A DNA stretch of 64,000 bases, from contig NMRA01000715.1 in assembly GCA_002633005.1 (NCBI GenBank), forward strand, positions 28,971-92,970, in the 5' to 3' direction. Position numbers and translations under genes: made by a program. Position 1 is the first letter of the stretch; every line of letters starts with the position of its first letter. Positions 38,701 through 48,728 of the stretch are shown in pieces. The notes below the pieces were generated by a model. The model had not been told where the DNA came from, searched no databases, and was given only the letters and a program-made list of their open reading frames with translations. The stretch is from Phoronis australis. Lineage: Eukaryota; Phoronida; Phoronidae.

Positions 38701-41700
38701 TTCATATACAAAAGCAACAAAACCAGTTACACTGAGAAATTGTGGTGCAGAAAAAAGTATCTACCTCTAAAATTAAAACATCCACAGAAATGTGGCCACA
38801 ACAGAACAAAAAACACAATGCAAAAAGAAATTTAACATGCCAGGAAAATGTGACCACTCGGCAGCATGTGAGAAAATGGTTCCGAAGAAAAATGTATAGG
38901 GAGATTTTCATGCAATATAAGTAAAACTAGATAATAATATGACAAATTGACAGCAAAACAAAACATCTGTGAGTAAACAATAACACGAAGGCGCATGCTA
39001 CTTAGTGGACGTAACTGAGTCCCTGTTTGCAACCGAGAACTGGTGTCTACAACAGATTGTCAATCACATTTCAACTGAATGTGATTAGAAAATTGTATTG
39101 ACTGACAAAACGGTCTCTCAACCCTAAGCCCTTGCTTAACTGGTACCAGCGTCATAAATTTGAGGGATCACGTGCTCCTCGATGATCACGTGCTCAAGAT
39201 GGTTGAAGGAGCAAGATCTTGTCCTGGCATGGCACGTAACATTTCTGATCAGTTGTTAACGCTTAAGTATAAAAAGTTCTGGTGCTGGTTTTGGTCTAAT
39301 ATGAAAGAAACATGCTGGTTTGGGGTCGTTACTTTTGGTCATGTAACAGTGAAAATAACAAATCTTGCTTAGAAAAAGTGTTTGTTTTGGATTTTTTTCG
39401 ATTTGTCTTTCCGTATATAGTGGCCCTTGTCTTGATGAGATTGGATAACTTGAGTATTGTTCACCCCGAGGTTTAGGAAAATCTCTATTTGAAAAATCTC
39501 GCTGTCAAACGACAAAAAGGGTGTGATGGTTTGAGTAATAATCGACTGGCCGCATGCTTTCAGTTATAACAAAACAGTTGATAAAAGTGGATATTGAAGT
39601 GTGCGCCCTCGTGTGGCCAGAGTGAAGAAATAGCGGGTAGTAGAAACAGTCGACAGACAACTTTGAACGACCAGCGTGCAAGGCCAATACTCACACGTAA
39701 TTGTTGTGCTTAATTTCATAGGCTCGTGCGATCATCACACCCAATATAAACAGAGTGAAGATCAAGGAGATCATGGAGATCTGCGGTGAGAAAAGTTCTC
39801 ATTGAAGCACATACTTTAGACGGGTCAGAATGTGGACACCTAGTAGTGTGCTGTAGAAGGCATTCTATTGCTATCAAACCTTGATAATAAATTTGCCAAA
39901 ATAGTCCTACTTTCACGATTTAAACTGGTTGCTAGCATACCCTTTGTTTAGTTTGTGGCAAATACATGTATACCTGTTAAAATAATCGAACTCATGATGC
40001 AAATGTGTGTAAAGCCTTAGGCCTACATAGGCACTCTCACCTTGCTCAATTTAGCGATGTTTCTGTATAGAGACAACGGCAATGTTATCAGCAGTGTGCA
40101 GACGCCCACGATGAATTGACGGTTACCAACCACAGTGTCACGTAAATAGTCTACAGAAGAATATAAAGGGGTTATCAATAGGTATAATCAAGACAACTCT
40201 GCACACTTTGGATCTTACTTGTTAGCCAAATTGCGTAGAATGGCAATACGAACTAAGAGGTAAATCAGCAAATATTAGGCTTACTCGTGCTAATGAAGAA
40301 CGTGAAATGATCCCACACAAATAGAAACATCCGCGACTTTTGGTCAAGACGGCGGGCTCCCCTTACAAAAATGAACTTAAGTTTTCATCGAAAAACTTAA
40401 GTTTTTGGTCTGAAAAACTTAAGTTTTCATTCCCGAAAACTTAAGTTTTTGGCGAAAACTTAAGTATTTTGGAACAAGTTTTTTGGAACGAACTTAAGTT
40501 TTCATAACTTAAGTTTTCAAAAACTTAAGTTTTTCAAAAACTTAAGTTCTGAAAACTTAAGTTTTTCAAAAACTTAAGTTCTGAAAACTTAAGTTTTTCA
40601 AAAACTTAAGTTTTCTGAAAACTTAAGNTACTTTAGACGGGTCAGAATGTGGACACCTAGTGTGCTGTAGAAGGCATTCTATTGCTATCAAACCTTGATA
40701 ATAAATTTGCCAAAATAGTCCTACTTTCACGATTTAAACTGGTTGCTAGCATACCCTTTGTTTAGTTTGTGGCAAATACATGTATACCTGTTAAAATAAT
40801 CGAACTCTTGATGCAAATGTGTGTAAAGCCTTAGACCTACATAGGCACTCTCACCTTGCTCAGTTTAGCGATGTTTCTGTATAGAGACAACGGCAATGTT
40901 ATCAGCAGTGTGCAGACGCCCACGATGAATTGACGGTTACCAACCACAGTGTCACGTAAATAGTCTACAGAAGAATATAAAGGGGTTATCAATAGGTATA
41001 ATCAACAAGACAACTCTGCACACTTTTGGTCTTACTTGTTAGCCAAATTGCGTAGAATGGCAATACGAACTAAGAGGTAAATCAGCAAATATTAGGCTTA
41101 CTCGTGCTAATGAAGAACGTGAAATGATCCCACACAAATAGAAACATCCGCGACTTTTGGTCAAGACGGCGGGCTCACCTCATCATTTTCGGTTTGTTAG
41201 TTTTACAAGAGCAACGCAGGACGTTTAGCGCCGGGTAAGTGGTTCAAGTCAACACTTCGCATGATGGACGGAACTTTACGGGCATCTATAGCCCCTTGAA
41301 CCTTGGTTGAATGGGAAATGACTCATGGAGGTACCGCGCAAGAGATATGCTACTCAGTAAAAATGATGCGTTTATTCTTTCCCCGTGATCGGTCATCTGA
41401 CAAAAGATTTTTAAACTCGGTCTGTCGGTAACAGTGTACAGCCGGTCGTCGTACTTTGCATCATTTTACAGTCAAATTACATACCTCCGCCAATTCGATA
41501 GACTATCTTTGTAATCGTGTCTCCAAAAATGACATTGTAGCTGATCATTGCTGCAAACAAAACAGAAAATGAACAGCATAAACATCAGAAATAAGTAATT
41601 TAGACCATAGGTGGACTGAAGGTACATGTAACTCCTACAATATCATACAAGACCAAAAACGCCATCGGCATGCCGTTTTTAGCCGATATTTTTCTCTGAA

Positions 41701-44700
41701 AGCTGTGGTTGGCCTCCCTTTTACCACATTGTAGATCACCAGCAAGACACCTATGTTGGCGCACGGGTAACAGTTACCAGATGGTGAAAAATATTTCGTT
41801 TTGAATGAGGTCGGCCAATGTTAGGATCTAGAAGTAACAAAACCATTTTGGTAAACAAACAACATATGCACAATTTGTTGGATATATAGAACACAGACAT
41901 GTAGACTATACACCAACTGGTAGTATAGTAACAATGTACCATTTGCCAGCACAAGCACACTGGAGTTTAATCCCTAACGGAATTGCAAAGACTCACAGTC
42001 ACTGGAAAGGGTGATGGAGGAACTGATGTAACTAAACGCATTACCGAAGACGCCCGTTCCGTGCACAAAGACTCGTGGAATTCTGCATCGTTAGTGATCT
42101 GCGAGCACTCACCGATAAAGGGATAAAGGAACTGCAGTACTGTCAGCACATAAAAGCCCGGTCTTCCAAACGATGTGTATACAAGATCTTGGTACGTGTT
42201 GGTATTAGAAAGGTGACCACCTTTTATTAGAAGAACTATGGAGTAATCTGAAAAGAAAGATATGAAGTTGGTGAATAAAGTCGCTGTACAGATGAAGTAC
42301 GGAACAATTTGAAGGATTCATGTAAATCGAACATAAGTGAATATAGCCACTGTATTTGAACTACTGCGCATTGTAAACACGACATCTATACGAATCCGGT
42401 ATAACAGCTAACGTGGGGATAACGTAGGACTGCAGTGTTCGTATTACTCCCAGGTATAACGTTAACAACAGGCGTATTTGTAGCTGTTAAAATTGTTTGT
42501 TGACCCAGAAGTTTCCAAAGACAGAACAAAAGGATTGCAAAGTCAAGCCACTGATATAAAATTGAAATATAAAAAACGTATGACTCAGAATTTCACACAC
42601 CTGTTACGATTGCCACTAATACGATAATGAAGATTCCTAAACCAAACCCAGCTTGTCTTATGGCGAATGGCATACCTGCAACAGTAAACAAGTCAGGGTC
42701 AGCCATTTGATGAAAATGTCTTCATAACATTCTGATTTGGTAAGTGAACGCTTTTATGTTTGAAGCGCTGAAGTTATGATGACTGAAAATTGTTAAAAAA
42801 CACAATCTTCATGTACTATCACAATGCCTGATGTACGTTACCTTCAACTTGCAAGACAGAAAAGAGAAATGCAGGCTAAGAGGTCAGATGGGCAACGGGA
42901 AGTGGTGATATTCGCCCGCGGTGCACCGCATTGCGTTGGTGAGCCCAGTCGCAGAGGGTCGAAATGCGTTCCCGGTGCCCCGCAAAGCACTCATAAGCGA
43001 CCATAGTGCATCACAAAGCGTTCAATACATGTATGGGGCTAGGCAATTACATCGCCTGAAGACACCGAGAGAAGCTTCATGCAGGGACCAAGGAGACAAT
43101 TGACCACAAGGGGTGGCTGCAACAGTTAGAACTGACAAGAAGTGTTGGTGCCTCACTCTTATAAAATGACATTAAGTATACAAATAAAAATGATAAACTT
43201 TTTATCTCTAACTACAGAAATTAAATGCCGCAAAGAGACAGAGTACAAGACATCCAAATATTGAAAGATGTTGTCTAGACCTTTCCACAAAGAATTATCA
43301 TAAACTCTGATAGGTACAGTACCCGTATAGACACAAAATGACATGACGGTGCAGAGCGGCAAAAACTGGTAGCTGTCATCATCTTTAGATTGGAGCATGA
43401 TTGTTGATACTCTTGTCAAGTGGTTCTGGTGGACTGACATGAGACAACAAGACAGAATTAAAGGGTATAAGGGGATGAGGGAGGTAGTCGAGTTGACAGG
43501 TGCCAGTTCATTAATTCGTGTCATATGTCCCTCAAAATGTATCAAATTTTATCAATTTGCCCTCATTGATTCTGGAAATGCTTAGTGTACCTATGATACC
43601 GGAGCCTATAATGGAATTTATGAAGTTGAAACTCGTCATGGGCACACTGCTGCGCTCCCTCTCATCTTGTTTCTCATCGTCCTCCACCAATTGGTAGGTG
43701 TCGCTGGTGATGTCAGTCGCTTCCGAGACACCTGTCGGCGAGTTAATTGAACTTTGGAGGCTCTGAAGAAGAGAAAATAACCAGAAATACTAACTTAAAA
43801 CCGGGTCTATGCAGAGTGAAGCGGGCGATTATTGTAGAAAGAATGAAAGTACAGACAACAACGTTGGACATTTATGATATCATCAGCCTTTTAGATTGGT
43901 CGGGAAAATTAATCCCATGGGTCTTCTCACGAATGATGACTGAAAATCGATATCATAAATTCGACGACCTAATCGTTTTAAGTGTGTGTACAGACTCATC
44001 GTCTACCTTTTACTCCTCCTACGTTGTTTCCAATGGAAAATCATTTCTACAACCAAATTTTCTTTTTCCACTGAAAAACCATTTCTATGACGAAATTTTC
44101 TCCTGTGCTCATTGGAATTGCTATGAACATAAGGTCTGCCATTTGGATAATGTAATTTTAAACATAGAAAATATATAATGGCAACATAGCAGTTTTCTGT
44201 ACAGTAGGATGTACAGACAAGCACATCTCTGAGGAGCTTCTGGATTTATGGCTGAACACTCACCATGGAATTTGTGCTTGGTCAATAATAAACCATTGAA
44301 TTTATTATACGAATCATTTTCTTGGATACAAATATCGTATACCTGTCAAACGCTATAAGTTGCAGATGTACAGAGACGTCGTACTTGCATCTTCACTATT
44401 TTTCGCGCGAAACAAGGCGTTAGACAAGGTTGAACGCTGTCACACTTCTTGTTTACTTATGCGCGCACCCAGCATAAAAATGGGGGCTCAAATTTTTGAT
44501 AATGGACCTTTTATTAAAAACAATGGGATACGTTCACAGCTGCCTTTTTAGTGGACGTTTGTCTCTTCTACTTTTTCGTAGTTTTTGTCCACTTCGCCGC
44601 ATGTTACTTCTATAGCTATGAACTACTAGAAATGGAAACAAATCATGGCTGATTTACACTTGGTTTAGACACAACATTTCGTTTAGCTCCCATTTATGGT

Positions 44701-46298
44701 AATACACAGCTCAGGTTTGAAAGTGAAAATACTTTTGGAAGGCTGGACTATCTGCAGAAATTGGCAAACCTATTACCACATGAATCGCATTAAGTTTGCA
44801 AAATACCTCTAAGAAACGATGTCTTAACTAAGCTGGGCGTGATGTATGAGTTACCGTAGATGACCATTCACTACTCGCTCGTAAAAATGGTTTAAAACGT
44901 TCAAACTTTTGAAAATCGTCTGCAATCAAATCGTGCATACATGTAGCTGTATTTCAGTTCCCTGTGTCTTTGCATTGTTTGCTGATGGAAAATGTTAGAG
45001 AATTTTAAATTGTTCCGACGGAACACAGGCACTGCTCAATTCTGTATACTTGTTTTGTGATCTCTGTATCATGCATTTCTGTAGATAGTTGAATTATCAT
45101 TGTAAGCCCATTGTTTTGACAAATCACCTTGCATGCACTATACACTGTTGTATAATATACCTACCCCTACCGTCTTACACTAGCAACTGCAGTCTTGCAG
45201 CAGTGCACAGTATTGTATATATATAGGCGTCGTCTTAGACGTACGATACTTATCAGCGTACAGACAATCGTGTTCCCTTACAGACATTATACTTTGGTGT
45301 ATACTGATAGGCCTACAGTCTTACACGAATTGTAAACTGTGCTGTATCTTAATAGGCCTATCGACTAACAAGCATTATACTGTTCCGTATACAGATCGGC
45401 CTATTATCTTACAAGCACTATAGTTTGCTGTATATAGATAGGCATATTGTCTTACAATCACTATACTATTCTGTATACGGATCAGCCGACTCTCTTACAA
45501 GCACCGCACTAATCTGTAAACAGATAGCTCCAGTGGCGGATCTAGGATACCATAAGGGGGGTCCAACATCTGAAGACGTTGTCTCGGAGAATCGGGCAAA
45601 GCGTGATCGTGTTTGGAGCAGAGGCCCGAAAGTTGGGGTGTCTGATTTTGTGACCTCTTTTTCGGCAAATCTTCTGTTCGACTAAAAAAAATAAAAAAAA
45701 CGGGAACGCCGGCCTCCGCTCCCAATATTCCCTCACGCTTTGCGCTGTTGCTGTTCCATTTTGCTTGCGGCAGCCAAGGGGGGGGGGACAGGCCCCCTGC
45801 CCCCCATAAATCCGCTTATGAGCTCCACTGCCTTACAAGCACTGTAGTTTGCCATATTTACAGACAGGTCTGTGTTACAAGCAACATACTGTGTTGTCTA
45901 CAGATAGGCCTACAGTCTTACGAATAGTATGCATATGCTGCGATTAAATCTTAAAAATCCAATTCCCCAAATTGCCTACAAGTGAAGTTTCGTTTTTTCA
46001 TAAAAAATTAACAAGGACAAATAAATGCTAAAAATCATTTTAATGAAAATCCACACCATAGCTACCACCAGACAATAATTCTGAGAAATTATGGGTCGGT
46101 ATTCCCAGCTCGGCTGCTAGAATCCTTCCAATTTTGGCAATCATATGTTTGACCGAACTTCAAGTTGGTGAGCTTTTAACGTATGCTAGTCAGATGACAG
46201 GTAAGACGAATATGCCACTGACGCTAAGCATTACACATACCTGTGACTTCTTTAGGATATAAGAATTTTCGTCCATTTCCATAATCGTCAGAAGCTAC
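29395..46298 (-). CDS. SLC38A11-like: SLC38-family sodium-coupled amino-acid transporter gene (SLC38A11-like)
   Basis: Eleven exons plus one alternative exon encode about 470 residues; one exon is missing. The family (SNATs, LeuT/APC fold, 11 transmembrane helices) couples Na+ to neutral amino-acid uptake at the plasma membrane. Seen in order: acidic cytosolic N-terminus, TM1 motif FNFINSIIGSGIIG, MPFAIRQAGF, DYSIVLLIKGG, QFLYPFIAMISYN, LPLSLYRNIAKLSK, TM5, CHHNSFLIYESM, GITGYATFTGYTQG, TYPIECFVTRE, CLGIVLELN and APLAFIIPPLCYLKL, then a C-terminal tail with stop TGA at 29397-29395. These strings match SLC38A11 better than other SNATs as I recall them. Phases agree through all located joins except across the missing exon, which must have length 2 modulo 3. 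The genomic DNA contains three single-N assembly seams (31009, 35397, 40628). Confidence 0.92.
30638..31008 (+). mobile_element. LINE ORF2 C-terminal fragment
   Basis: An open frame of about 123 codons reads VKFCKIALGVGNSCSNAAVL, GECGIYPLYAKYYV, YWLKLLKMPPTRYAKAAYDM and so on to CYEQGWRSEI. This is the conserved region after the reverse transcriptase of a non-LTR retrotransposon family common in marine invertebrates (recalled). No RT motif is present, so it is truncated on both sides. It is flanked by about 40 bases of direct repeat (30592-30632 and 31013-31053) and ends at the single N at 31009. It lies in the transporter intron between exons 11 and 12. Confidence 0.7.
31228..31365 (-). CDS. 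SLC38A11-like: Transporter exon 11: TM9
   Basis: The acceptor TTCTGTAG|GTG is at 31366/31365 and the donor CTCAAC|GTGAGT at 31228/31227. It reads VLENSVFANRQPQTLWRHIL, then NAAISMTTSCLGIVLELN. 46 codons, phase 0. The window's LINE fragment and an N seam lie about 0.2 kb beyond its donor. Confidence 0.94.
32227..32339 (-). CDS. SLC38A11-like: Transporter exon 10: TM8
   Basis: The acceptor TTTCAG|GC is at 32340/32339 and the donor CGAGAG|GTAATC at 32227/32226. It reads GDILENYCSQDTLVNVA, then LTIALTYPIECFVTRE. 113 bases, phase 1 to 0. Confidence 0.94.
32524..32590. mobile_element. Small palindromic MITE-like relic
   Basis: Begins CATAGGCGGCGCAGC and ends GTGCGTCGCCCATG, with the self-complementary core GGGGGCTATAGCCCCC. 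It may be a distant or further reduced relative of the CAGTGGCGGATC family. It lies just upstream (in transcript sense) of transporter exon 10. Confidence 0.4.
33041..33202 (-). CDS. SLC38A11-like: Transporter exon 9: TM6 end and TM7
   Basis: The acceptor TTTGTAG|CC is at 33203/33202 and the donor GCAAG|GTACTT at 33041/33040. It reads AYMCHHNSFLIYESMENPSQ, then SRWNLVTHLSVLISMI and GITGYATFTGYTQ. 162 bases, phase 1 kept. CHHNSF is an SLC38 hallmark. The preceding exon (GVMSF-like) was not found. Confidence 0.93.
33584..33744 (+). pseudogene. Possible THAP-like fragment
   Basis: It reads GYLCVAINCRRNGKNRNRSI, and later SWKKSSRKPTAW before a stop. LCVAINC and the spacing to a basic, Trp-containing stretch recall the first half of a THAP finger, but the second Cys/His pair is not visible. 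It lies in the transporter intron between exons 7b and 9. Confidence 0.3.
36863..36945 (-). CDS. SLC38A11-like: Transporter exon 7b: TM5, second alternative
   Basis: The acceptor TTTGCAG|TGG is at 36946/36945 and the donor TATGT|GTAAGC at 36863/36862. It reads WGFVSFILLIFVLAVIVIR, then ATTIAEKYV. 83 bases, phase 0 to 2, one codon shorter than exon 7a. The shared plan (hydrophobic helix, R, short tail, YV) suggests an old exon duplication. Using both exons gives a TAA 17 codons into 7b, so the two should be mutually exclusive. Confidence 0.82.
39695..39780 (-). CDS. SLC38A11-like: Transporter exon 7a: TM5, first alternative
   Basis: The acceptor CACCGCAG|ATC is at 39781/39780 and the donor TACGT|GTGAGT at 39695/39694. 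It reads ISMISLIFTLFILGVMIARA, then YEIKHNNYV. 86 bases, phase 0 to 2. Position and sequence fit TM5 right after the LYRNIAKLSK loop. Exon 7b at 36863-36945 encodes a homologous helix with the same phases. Confidence 0.88.
39812..40359. repeat. 548-base direct duplication, copy 1 (contains transporter exon 6)
   Basis: From TACTTTAGACGGGTCAG to GACGGCGGGCTC. The same sequence recurs at 40629-41176 after the AACTTAAGTT array and the N at 40628. Only a few differences were seen. Confidence 0.87.
40041..40150 (-). CDS. SLC38A11-like: Second copy of transporter exon 6, probably an assembly duplicate
   Basis: Same 110 bases and splice sites as 40855-40964, with one silent difference seen (TTG for CTG, Leu). 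It sits in a 548-base direct copy on the other side of the single N at 40628. Splicing both copies would shift the frame and reach TGA about 20 codons into the second. So at most one is used, and the duplicate is most simply two alleles or overlapping contigs joined in tandem. Confidence 0.85.
40370..40627. repeat. AACTTAAGTT palindromic tandem array
   Basis: About 250 bases made of repeated AAAACTTAAGTTTT-type units, roughly 10-24 bases apart, ending at the N at 40628. Each unit contains the self-complementary core AACTTAAGTT, so the array can fold in many registers. Such sequence readily breaks assemblies. Confidence 0.85.
40629..41176. repeat. 548-base direct duplication, copy 2 (contains transporter exon 6)
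   Basis: Begins immediately after the N at 40628 and then runs without break into exon 5. Copy 1 runs without break toward exon 7a. One real copy would suffice for the gene. Confidence 0.87.
40855..40964 (-). CDS. SLC38A11-like: Transporter exon 6: TM4 (copy contiguous with exon 5)
   Basis: The acceptor TTCTGTAG|AC is at 40965/40964 and the donor AGCAAG|GTGAGA at 40855/40854. It reads DYLRDTVVGNRQFIVGV, then ITLPLSLYRNIAKLSK, the TM4 signature of the family. 110 bases, phase 1 to 0. A second copy lies at 40041-40150 across an N seam. Confidence 0.93.
41485..41550 (-). CDS. SLC38A11-like: Transporter exon 5: end of TM3
   Basis: The acceptor TTTGCAG|CA is at 41551/41550 and the donor GGAG|GTATGT at 41485/41484. 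It reads AMISYNVIFGDTITKIVYRI. 66 bases, phase 1 kept. Confidence 0.92.
42113..42247 (-). CDS. SLC38A11-like: Transporter exon 4: TM2-TM3
   Basis: The acceptor CTTTTCAG|AT is at 42248/42247 and the donor ATCG|GTGAGT at 42113/42112. It reads DYSIVLLIKGGHLSNTNTYQ, then FGRPGFYVLTVLQFLYPFI. 135 bases, phase 1 kept. Confidence 0.94.
42601..42675 (-). CDS. SLC38A11-like: Transporter exon 3: TM1-TM2
   Basis: The acceptor GTTGCAG|GT is at 42676/42675 and the donor AACAG|GTGTGT at 42601/42600. It reads MPFAIRQAGFGLGIFI and IVLVAIVT. 75 bases, phase 1 kept. Confidence 0.93.
43591..43762 (-). CDS. SLC38A11-like: Transporter exon 2: N-terminal tail and TM1
   Basis: The acceptor TTCTTCAG|AGC is at 43763/43762 and the donor ATAG|GTACAC at 43591/43590. 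An acidic tail (TYQLVEDDEKQDERERS) is followed by MTSFNFINSIIGSGIIG, the unwound TM1 helix that binds Na+ and substrate in this fold. 172 bases, phase 0 to 1. Confidence 0.93.
44026..44100. repeat. About 37-base tandem duplication
   Basis: AATCATTTCTACAACCAAATT and AACCATTTCTATGACGAAATT are two adjacent units, each followed by TTC. An overlapping 143-codon plus-strand frame (43747-44178) is unassigned and shows no family signature. Confidence 0.6.
45155..45920. repeat. 43-base minisatellite interrupted by a MITE
   Basis: Units begin (A/G)GGCCTA, continue TCTTACAAGCACTATA and CTGTATACAGATA, about 43 bases each. At least five clear units precede 45525. After the MITE at 45531-45820 the pattern resumes (CTTACAAGCACTGTAGTTTG). 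It lies between transporter exons 1 and 2. Confidence 0.75.
45531..45820. mobile_element. MITE of the CAGTGGCGGATC type with AGCTC duplication
   Basis: Begins CAGTGGCGGATCTAGG and ends AAATCCGCTTATG. AGCTC is present on both sides (45526-45530 and 45821-45825). It splits a 43-base tandem repeat array whose units resume directly afterwards, which confirms insertion. Confidence 0.72.
46241..46298 (-). CDS. SLC38A11-like: Transporter exon 1: 5' UTR end and start codon
   Basis: The acceptor ATTTCCAG|GTAG is at 46299/46298 and the donor TCACAG|GTATGT at 46241/46240. An in-frame TAG lies just upstream of the first ATG (46282-46280), so translation starts MEMDENSYILKKSQ. A second ATG two codons on is possible. 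A non-coding exon must lie further upstream; it was not found. Confidence 0.7.
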
Positions 46299-48240
46299 CT
46301 GGAAATAATCAATAGGCTTGATTTAATATTAACTCTGGATAAACGCAGACCTGTTACACAGCAGACGTCACCATGTTTAGTATGTAGGCCTAAGGGGAAC
46401 ATTTGATGGTGGGTCAGGCCGAGAATCGGGAAAGGGGGCAAAGTGAGCTGGAAGGAAGAGGATCAAAGGGATGGATAAGAGTGGAAACCATGACGACGTT
46501 CACGTGTCTCTTCATAGGTCGACCTATGGGTTATGAGCCAAACACTGGACTAAGGTAGGTGTTTCATCATGTTTGACTGAAGAATATCAGTTTCGACATC
46601 GAGTCCTTTGAAGTTCAATTTCAACGCTTTGTATAATAACTTCCAGGGGATTGTAAAAAATACAACACCCAACAAGAGTGTTGGTGTCGGCGTTTGAAAT
46701 ACACGCTGGCCAGATGTCCCAGGACCAGTGGATTTGCCGTCTCGTCAGTAACTTGGCACCTGGGCCAGTAAATGTTCAGACTAACAGATGAAGTTCCAAC
46801 ACTGGTTGGGGTGTTACAAAAGCTTTGATTGCTAGGGTACAACAGTTAGAATAGCTGAGAACCATAATGGGCGTCGTAGAACGGCTATGGATGTCCAAAT
46901 CACGAGCTCAGAGCTGACCTTGTTTCATTCCGAATATCTGTTCAGACAATGCTTCATGCTAAGTGGTCAAGTAGAAGTGTATCTCCTACTTTCCGTGAAA
47001 CCACCAATTCCTAAATTGCCCGGTTAGCAGTGGGCGCGTCTGTAGAACAGTTCATCGACACACCTGAGCTTGTCCACATACAATAAATATGGTGTCTACT
47101 AATGTGCAGACCCTACAGATAACTATATAGACTATACGCTCTGATTAATTATTTATACTCAACACTTAACGCAGATATGTTACAGTTCACCGAATATCTT
47201 AGTAGTCGCAGATCAAGCTCCCGTTTGACTCGATAACTCGACAACTTTAGTGCCACGCCAACAAAACACTGCCTCTTAACTAGCAAAAGTTCAAAATCGT
47301 TACTGTTATCAAGGTGCGTGCATGTACACGTACCTAAGGAAGGACCTCTTCAAATTATGCAGCAAAATGACGGCTGGGGGAAACGGCATCAGCGCGTGTC
47401 GCAATCCAACATAACCCAAGATCCCACAGGAACACTTCTATGCTATCTGAAGGACTGGCATGCTACCATCACAATCAACACATTCATTGTAGTACGCTGA
47501 TAGCAGTCTTCTCACAAGAGAGACGACACTCTATTGTCCGAGATTATAAAGCGCAAAATGAACGTCCCTGAACAAACTCAAAGCATTTCAGTGATTTGAA
47601 CTATGCCTGAGGACACGGACGTAAAGCAACAACAATGAAGGAATTATCGCACAAAAGAGGACCGTAAACGAACTCTCTGTCCCCTTGCCATTGAAGGAGG
47701 GAAAGGCCTTTGGTGGCTTTTTACTTGTCTGTTTGTCGGCATGTTATGGAAACCAGGATGTACGTGAATCTCAGAAGTAGCCGGGAAAAAGAGCACTTAG
47801 TTCTCATGTTTGTTTCACAAATTGACACATGGTCTTGGCCTAAAGTTTGATGGATGGGAAGCCAATTCGGCATCAGGAATTTTTTACAGTTACATCTGCA
47901 ATTAAGACATTTAAAGATACATTATCGAGAAAAGAGTATAACCTTGATGTCAACCCCCGTGATCGTAGGCATAGTTTTGTTTCAGAGAACTGGATAGGAA
48001 AGTAATTTTTAATATCTGTTTTAACAGATAAATAGGGCATAACCGGGTTTGGGATCATTTTATAGTTAGGCGTCCGGGTAATAAACCCCAAATGTTAGCG
48101 TAGTTGTCTCATGTCACTGCAATTCTTTTCTCATTAACCTCAGTTTAGTTCTTCTCAGTTGTATTCTCGTAGACAGCATTTCTTTTCACGGCTTACGTAC
48201 ATGAGGAGTACGTTGCTTTTGGCATGAAAAGAATCCTACG

Positions 48241-48728
48241 GTGATACCTCACCGGTCGAGTCTAGACAGCTCGACCTGTTTGATAACCTTAAAATCCGCC
48301 GCTACCTTCAAAGAAATCATACAGCTGATGTTATCGGTCACTGGAAATAAACTTTCCAATGGGTAATCACGACCAAACATATCATAAATATAATTGTAAA
48401 GACTGTAGGCGACACTATCACATGATTCTTTTCTAATTATCATTTGAAAGTTTTTTAGCATATTTGAATAGTTCGTGAAAAGTACTGGTGGTGAGGTAAA
48501 ATTTGAAAATGGGACAAGAAGAGTCACTTTCATAACCTAAAACTAGAAATTACTCCACAGCCAGTATTCTGCTTCATTAATTTTGCTTCTCTGGAGCGCA
48601 ACATAATGAGTCGAAGGATCATAAACGAGCAGATGGAAATATTGAGGAAAGCAAGCCTTCAACGTATAATTCTGGACATTGGTTATGTAGCATAAGCTTG
48701 GAGCAAAGTATCGAATTCGTTTGTACAT
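48241..48728 (-). CDS. Unassigned open frames, possible exons
   Basis: Two minus-strand frames follow each other: 48728-48543 (MYKRIRYFAPSLCYITNVQN to NEAEYWLWSNF) and 48533-48249 (MKVTLLVPFSNFTSPPVLFT to KVIKQVELSRLDR). Between them, TTTCTAGTTTTAG|GTTATG could be an acceptor, and CCG|GTGAGG or TGAG|GTATCA could be a donor at the left end. The composition looks protein-like, with three possible N-glycosylation sites, but I recognise no family. They could equally be chance frames or a decayed repeat. Confidence 0.25.

Noticed and set aside
43159-44178. Long unassigned frames of 128 codons (minus) and 143 codons (plus) beside transporter exon 2
   Set aside because: Repetitive or low-complexity in part, no family motif, and in conflict with the transporter's exon-intron structure.
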